From Pleurodeles waltl (taxonomy: Eukaryota > Chordata > Amphibia > Caudata > Salamandridae), in the NCBI RefSeq assembly GCF_031143425.1, contig NC_090444.1:56787533-56851532 (forward strand): a stretch of 64,000 bases of DNA, read 5' to 3'. The translations under genes and the position numbers were made by a program. Under the pieces are notes generated by a model. It searched no databases. It had not been told where the DNA came from and saw nothing but the letters and a program-made list of their open reading frames with translations. Position 1 is the first letter of the stretch, and each line of letters opens with the position of its first letter. Of the stretch, positions 57,871 to 64,000 are shown in pieces.

Positions 57871-60430
57871 TGCCCTCTTTTTGACATGGCTACCCCCACT
57901 TTTTGCCTGCTGTCAATATCTTTTGACTATGTATTCCCTGGGATGCTGCTAACCAGGACCCCAGGGACTGTGCTCTCTCCCTCTACATTTGGTTGTTTAG
58001 GACATAGCACACCCCTCAATTGGCATACTGGCGTCCCCATATAAGTCCCTAGTATAATGTCGTGAGTTACGCAGGGCCTATTGTGCCATCCATGGGAGCC
58101 CATACAAAATATGCCTGCTGGCCTGCCAATGTAGCCTGCGTGAAAATATGCATGCACCCTTTCACTACAGGTCTCTGCATCCGGTCACTGTAAATAACCC
58201 CTAAGGCAGGCTCTCCTAGCCCTGAGGGAAGTGTACAGGTACCTGTGTGTGAAGGCATCCCTGCATGAGCAAAGATGCCCCTACGAACTCCAGCTCCATC
58301 ACTCTGGACTTTGTAAGTGTCTGGAAGCCATTTTACCCGTGTATTGGACCTGTGTCCAGCTACATAATGGTAACTTTGAACCTGGACATGTTTGGTATTA
58401 AACATGTAGGAATTGTACCCCAATACTGTTGCCAGTATTGGTAGTCTGATTCCATGCACTTTGGGGGCTCCTAAGGGGACCCCCAGCATTGCTCCTACTA
58501 GTCTTCTGGGGTTTTCCGGGCAGCCCGTGCTGCTGCCACCCCTCAGACAGGTTTGTGCCCTCCTGCTGCTTGACCAGATTAGGAAGGGGATGGCAGAATA
58601 AAGGATTTCCTGTGAAAAAAGGAGGTAACACCCTCTCCCTTGGAAATAAGTGTTACATGGCTTGGGAGGGGTATTCTCCGAAGGCCACCGGTATGCTTTG
58701 AAGGGTACTGGCATAAACCAGTTTGCACCACTCCAGGAACCCCGCTCACTGCTCTGGTGTGAAACTGGACAATGGAAAGGGTAGTGACCACTCCCTGAGG
58801 GTGGTGCCCAGAGCCCCTCCATGTGGTCACTTGATTCTGCCATCTTGGATCCAAGGTGGGTAGAGGCCCCTGGCAGCCTTTCAGTGGCCAGGTCAGGTGA
58901 CCAATCCCTCTTCCTAGGCCATTTAGGTCTCCCTCTCATGTGGGTCCTCAGATTCAATGTGCAAGGTTCCATCAGGAGCCCTCTGCATCGTTTACTTCAT
59001 CTTCTGGCCACCAGGACTGCAACTGGGAACTGACAATCTGCAACTCCAGAAATGACTCTGCTCTGCAACATTGTTTCTCTGGCTCCTTCCAGCAACTGCA
59101 AGATTGCCCTGGCTGTGCATCCTCTGAGGGAAACGAGTCTTCAGCCTGCAGAAGAAGTAAGAAGGAATCTCCCTTGGAGTGAAGGAGTCACACACCTGCA
59201 TCTGCATGCATCAATTGCAACAATGACCGCCTGCATGGATCCTCTCTCCTCCAGAACTCAATGGATCTTGCATCACAGGTGGTGTTCTGGAGTAATCCCC
59301 TTGGTCCTCTACACCAGCTGTCCAACTTGGGATATAGTAAGCCCTTGCCTCTACTTGCAGGACAGTTCCCCTGTGCATCATGACTCTTCAACCTACCAAG
59401 GCTTGTCTGTTTTTCCTCCAAGGGATCTTCAGGCTCCCTGTATCCCCAGCCCCCTGCACTCCTTCCTGCAAAGCATAGACTCCTGCCAGCTGCTCCAGCA
59501 ATGTGGGACTCCTCTTCATGTGTGCTTAGTGGGTCTCACTGTGACTCCTGTGCCTGCTGTCTTCTGGGTCTTCTGTGGGGGCTGACTTCTCTTCTTGTGA
59601 CTCTCCCAGCTGCTGAGAGTCACCTTGACTCTCCTCCTTGGTTCAAGCCCCTGGGCCTTGCTGGTCCTCTTCAGCCTTGCAAAACCCTCTTCATCGACTC
59701 TTGCATTTGCCAAGGCTTGTGGGTGGTTTTCCAGCACCACTGACTGACTGCATCACGACTGCCGAAGTGGGACTTCATTTGCATCACTTTTGGAACTCCT
59801 CTTCTGCTCCTATGCTATAATGCTGACTTTCTTCTTCCACCGTTGACCTGTTCCTGCATCCACAGAAGGGTGGGCAGTGGCTCTTGCCACAGCCCGACAC
59901 TCCAACTCTAACTGGACTTGGTCCCCTTCTTTTTTCGAATCCTCCTCTGTCAGGTTCGACCTTTGGTTTCTTCCAGTCTTCTCTGGGTCTTACACAGTCC
60001 TTTTCCAAATTTCTCCGGTGGGTTTTGAGAAAAAACAGGTGCTTACCTCTCCTCTCCTGGTTCCACAGGGGCACCCTGGTACTTACCTTTTGGGGTTCCT
60101 AGTTCTCCTAGCACCCTCCTACTGATTCCACTTCCTTGGGTGGGGGATTGCATTTCAAATTTCACTTACTTAGTATATGGTTTGGTCCTCCCATAGGGCC
60201 TTCACTATTTACTATTGTTTTTAGTATTTGCTATTGCTTTGTATGCTAATCACTGACTTCTAATGTGTATATTGTAGTGTGTTCACTTACTACCTATTGC
60301 AGTACTGCCTATTCAGTAGTCTAGTATTTGTGTTACTATAATAAAGTACTGTTAGAGCTGACAGCCTTAGGGTGGTCATCCAATAACCTTTTGCCTGCCG
60401 CCCTCCTTTTTTCCGACACTGTGCTAAAGT
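57871..60430 (+). mobile_element. Long LTR-like repeat B
   Basis: Shares short blocks with the solo LTR at 39224 (ggacc-cccagggactgtgctc, a 'tataagtccctagta' block and 'aaataacccctaaggc'). It ends with an ataataaagtact poly(A)-signal-like site at 60337-60350. No coding domain is seen. Its long open frames on both strands are GC-driven. Exact ends and target duplication were not found. Confidence 0.5.
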
Positions 60431-61875
60431 GCTTATGATTTCTCCCTTAAAAAATTGGTTCCTACCCAATTGGCATATTTTATCTACTTGTAAGTCCCTA
60501 GTAAAGTGCACTACATGTGCCCAGGGCCTTTAGATTGAATGCTACTAGTGGGCCTGCAGCACTGGTTGTGCCACCCACATACGTAGCCCCTTAACTATGT
60601 CCTAGGCCTGCCATTGCAAGGCCTGTGTGTGCAGTTTCACTGCCACTTCGACTTGGCATTTAAAAGTACTTGCCGAGCCTTAATCACCCCTTTTCCCACA
60701 TATAAGTCACCCCTAAGGTAGCCCATAGGGCCGGGTGCTGTGTAGATAAAAGGCAGGATATATACCTGTGTGTTTTATATGACCTGGTAGTGGAAAACTC
60801 GTAAATGAGTTTTCCACTGCTGTGAGGCCTGCTCCTTTCATTAGCTAACATTAGGGCTACCCTCAGATACTGTGTGAATGGTAGATTCTGATCAGAAAGG
60901 GGTAATCAGGTAATATTTAGTATGGCCTGAATAGTAATACAAAATCCTGCTTATTGGTGAGGTTGGATTTTATATTACTATTTTAGAAATGCCACTATTA
61001 GAAAGTGAGAAATTCTCTTTACTTAAAATCCATCTCTGCATTACAGCCTATCTCCAATCCACGTGTGGGCTGGGCTGGTTGACAGATCCCTTGTACATTT
61101 CACCCCGACAACCACAAACACAGGATACTCAGTCACACCTGCACTCATCTGCAACCTGAATGGATCTTACTGGGCTTGAAGGTTGGAGGGGCCTGACACT
61201 TGCATTTCAAAGGCTAGTGGCCTGCCCTCACACAATAGACTGCTAAACCCCCTACTAGGACCCTGACAGACAGACCTGCACTGAAAGGGGACCTTGTGCA
61301 CTTCAAAACCACTCTTTGAAGTGTCCCCCACTTCAAAGGCACTTTTGGGTATATAACCTGGGTCCATGACTCCACCAACTCAGACACTTCCTGGGACAGA
61401 CACTCTGAACCAGATCCTGTGACCTGCTAAGAGGAGCTGTCTGGCTGCCCAAAGGACTCACCTCGACTGCTTTGCTATGAAGGACTGCTGCCTTGCTGTT
61501 GCCCTGCTGCCTTGCTGCCTTGCTGACTTCTGTTCTCCAAGGATACTCCTTATGCAGCAAACGTTGATGCACAGCCTGCCAGATTCGACACACAGTCTGC
61601 CCAGCTGTGAAAGAATCACCACATTGCCGAATTGGAATGATGCAGCCCAGCTCCACAAGTGGAGATCGACGCAGCGCCGGCGTTGCGACCAGGACTTCCA
61701 CACACAGTCATACCGGATCCACGCATTGCCAAGCCAGAACTATGCAGCCTGACTTTCTGCATGAGGAATCGACACATCGCCATCCATGGAAAAGAAACTC
61801 TGATTCATCGCCACACTGGATCGATGCAGCACCTGTGACTTCGTCCTACACGCCCACGAATCGTCCCTTGGCATC
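60431..61875 (+). mobile_element. Long LTR-like repeat C, truncated
   Basis: A related sequence with 'cttgtaagtccctagtaaag' and 'atataagtcacccctaagg'. Breaks off at about 61875, where the ~321-bp repeat resumes. No gene content. Confidence 0.5.
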
Positions 61876-61939
61876 AAACATTCACCCCCAGTCACAGATC
61901 TGGGTTGAATTCATCAATTCTTTTGCTCACCATGCCATA

Positions 61940-62690
61940 CCTCATAGGCATAGTGCCCTCTACTTACCACTCTCCTTCTCTTTCCTTTAGGCTGCACTCT
62001 GCCTCTGCATCTCAGTGAGGTATTTTGTGGTGCCTGTTGTCCCAGTTCGTGTTCCATACCAATGATGTAGATGGTGCTGTTATTTGAGACCTGTACTCTG
62101 TGTGACAACCATTGTGTGGTGAGGGGCACAAGGAAAATAGTGCTGCACCGGGTGCAGTGCCACTCTCCATAAATCAGGCCCTTCGTCTCCTACATATTGT
62201 GGTTTGTGGGTCAGCCCCCTTTATTGTTGTTTTAAGGTGCAATTCACATGTTGCTTCCACTTACTGCACCATAGGGCAATAGGAAAACCCTCTTTAGCCA
62301 CTGCTCCTCTTGCACTATCAGTAACACCATTGTGTCTGACCACAAGTCCACTTCCAGCTAAAAAGTGTCACAGGTAATGGGACAATATTTTACCTCACAA
62401 ATGTTTTTTTGTCTTTCAGCTTTAATTTTCTTTAGCATTCTTTTATGTTTAAAACTGGTCTTCAAGTTAGAGTAATTCAAAGCCTATCATGTGTTTTCCT
62501 TGCAACAACATGAATCTTATTTTCCTATAACCTGCATTAAAAAGGAAAGGAATCTCCATTCCTGCTCCAGTCTGTTAGAAGCCCCATATCATGCTATGGA
62601 ATGTACACACAATGATCATTTCATAGTTTGTTCAACAAGACTATGACCATCACAATTAATTGGTTGCATGTTTTTCCTTTAATGTTTTTG
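61940..62690. other. Stretch without recognisable gene
   Basis: No coding or repeat feature is supported. It borders the start of unit 4. Confidence 0.4.
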
Positions 62691-62790
62691 GCATATGCGT
62701 GCAATAATAAAGAATAAACCATAAGACAAACTGTCGAGCTCACACCTCTGTTGGCTTTGCCAGTGCTTACTAAATAGAGGTAGCTGGATA

Positions 62791-62981
62791 CTACCTTTCC
62801 GGGTGCCTAGAATTAGGCCGATGAAGAATGACTCTATGAACTGAGGGGGGTGAGAGGGCTCTCGTATCTTTATTATTCTGTTTTATAATGGGGATGGCCA
62901 TCTTATTAGGATGTTGCACATTTGATTCACGTGAACAGTTTACAAAGTTCACGTTTGTTTCCGGTCCAGGTATTTCCTCAC
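62791..62981 (-). pseudogene. Secreted peptide exon 2, unit 4
   Basis: The minus strand reads an open frame of 62 codons that aligns with exon 2 of units 2 and 3 (NKMAIPIIKQNNKD against DNIPMAILKQNIKD). Against unit 2 it differs by an in-frame 12-base insertion and by a changed stop codon that adds three residues. The base before the exon is changed so that the acceptor reads cg instead of ag, which argues that this copy is no longer spliced as in units 2 and 3. Exon 1 is outside the window. It could be an ancient paralogue or a pseudogene. Confidence 0.4.
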
Positions 62982-63368
62982 CGATTACATGCAACATGTA
63001 AGCTTCAGAGGCAACTACTCCCAGGACAGGGGTGTAGCGCTTATATGGTTGTTGTACGTAAGCACACCAGGCTCATTCCGGGACAGCTATGTCTGTTCAC
63101 GGAGACTTTGTACCACTTTACACAGCATCAAATGCCAAAAACTTTGGGAACATTTAGCATTTGAATACTTCATAAATGGCTTCACATTAGATACTGGACT
63201 TTACTAGTGCAATGGTATCTTCTTATTTAAATGATTTCTTTCACATCTTCCCTTTTGTCCTTGGGGACCCTTAGACTAGTTTTATCTGGCACACCACAGG
63301 GTTTTAATGACTTACATATTTCTATTAGAACTTTGTAACACTCAATAGGATGAATCTTAATTTATTTT

Positions 63369-63875
63369 CTATATCCTGAGTCCCCCCCTTGCAGAAAATG
63401 CCACCTTTACTTTCACTCTCAAAATGTCCTTCTTTATCCTCTTTTCAGATCTGCACCCCCGAAATATGCTTTCTTTTATATTCAGGGATTTCCAGCCCAC
63501 ACAGGGCAAGAAAAATGTTCCCACATTATCCTGGCTGTGTGCAGCCTCAGAACGGCGGTGTGCTAACGCCCTGTCAGAGGGGTTTCCTGCAGTGCTGGAC
63601 ACTGTGGTACCTTTCACTACACCTCGCAGTGTGTCAGAGGAGACGACAGTGAATGGGAATTCAACAATAACTGCAGGCTCACACTCAGAGATAACATCTT
63701 CCTCCACACCTCGCAGTGTGTCAGAGGACACAGTGAATGGGCATTCAACCATAACTGCAGGCTCACACTCAGAGATAGCATCTTCCTCTACACCTCGCAG
63801 TGTGTCAGAGGAGACAGTGAATGGGCATTCAACAATAACTACAGGGTCACACACAGATAGCATCTTCCTCCACAC
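63369..63875 (-). other. Minus-strand open frame through minisatellite, unit 4
   Basis: 168 codons stay open on the minus strand: three repeat units (such as GVEEDAISECEPAVMVECPF), then a unique part that keeps the 'SEAAH' seen after the repeats in units 2 and 3. The plus strand is open too (63424-63879). Without transcripts I cannot say whether either is coding. Confidence 0.25.
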
Positions 63876-64000
63876 CTAGCAGTAAGTAAGAGGAGACAGT
63901 GAATGGGCATTCAACAATAACTGCAGGCTCAAACCCAGAGATAGTGCCTTTCACTACATCTCGCAGTGAGTCAGAGGAGACAGTGAATGGGCATGCATCA
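63610..64000. repeat. 84-bp minisatellite, unit 4
   Basis: About five units up to the window edge, related to 8127-8895, with tcgcagtgtgtcagaggaga and gaatgggcattcaacaataa. Confidence 0.85.

Larger units (their letters stand above)
62690..64000. repeat. Tandem unit 4, diverged, cut by window edge
   Basis: Matches unit 2 from about 7555 onward in order: aataataaa block, exon 2, flank with 'cctcagaa', then the 84-bp minisatellite. Similarity is clearly lower than between units 1 to 3, so this copy is older. Its exon 1 would lie beyond 64000. Confidence 0.7.

Noticed and set aside
58067..58972. 301-codon minus-strand open frame
   Set aside because: Lies in a long LTR-like repeat, has no domain or splice context, and a frame of this length also appears on the other strand nearby; GC content explains it.
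59052..59585. 177-codon plus-strand frame
   Set aside because: Within LTR-like repeat B, low-information Ser/Pro/Leu content and no domain.

Overview
The window looks like amphibian, most likely salamander or newt, intergenic DNA. The evidence is very long LTRs, class I and class III endogenous retroviruses, a chromodomain Ty3/gypsy element, a large multi-gene Harbinger transposon with foldback MITEs, and no housekeeping genes, tRNAs or rRNAs. The assignment to newts rests on recognising repeat styles from memory and was not confirmed by any search.

The host framework is a tandem array of about 7-kb units. Unit 1 (about 1849-6473) carries an internal deletion. Unit 2 (6474-13649) is the cleanest. 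Unit 3 (about 13650-56530) is blown up by insertions. A diverged unit 4 begins near 62690 and runs off the right edge. Each full unit has, on the minus strand, a TATA-like promoter, a signal-peptide exon, an intron filled by an 84-bp minisatellite, and a short second coding exon. Together the exons predict a cysteine-free secreted peptide of 86 residues that I do not recognise. The plus-strand side of each unit holds two more small candidate exons, a spacer, a decayed Harbinger relic and a ~120-bp tandem array. The exon reading frame survives in three units, and changes between units 2 and 3 are almost all amino-acid replacements, so this is my best candidate for an undescribed gene family.

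Unit 3 records a nested transposition history. An ERV-L-like provirus (13954-18751) has itself taken a perfect foldback MITE in its 5' LTR. A second MITE sits in the minisatellite. A 14.3-kb class I (gamma/epsilon-like) provirus (22978-37296) has recognisable gag, pro, pol and env, all broken, and carries a palindrome-rich DNA transposon in its leader. A 2.5-kb solo-LTR-like element lies at 39224-41714. An internally deleted chromovirus (42341-55258, minus strand) is split by an 8.55-kb Harbinger element (44071-52623) with a DDE transposase and two different Myb/SANT-like genes. Target-site duplications support all of these except the deletion itself.

From 56530 to 61875 there is a ~321-bp tandem repeat followed by two long LTR-like repeats; then unit 4 begins. 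Every retroviral and transposon gene here carries stops or frameshifts, so none is expected to be active in this copy.
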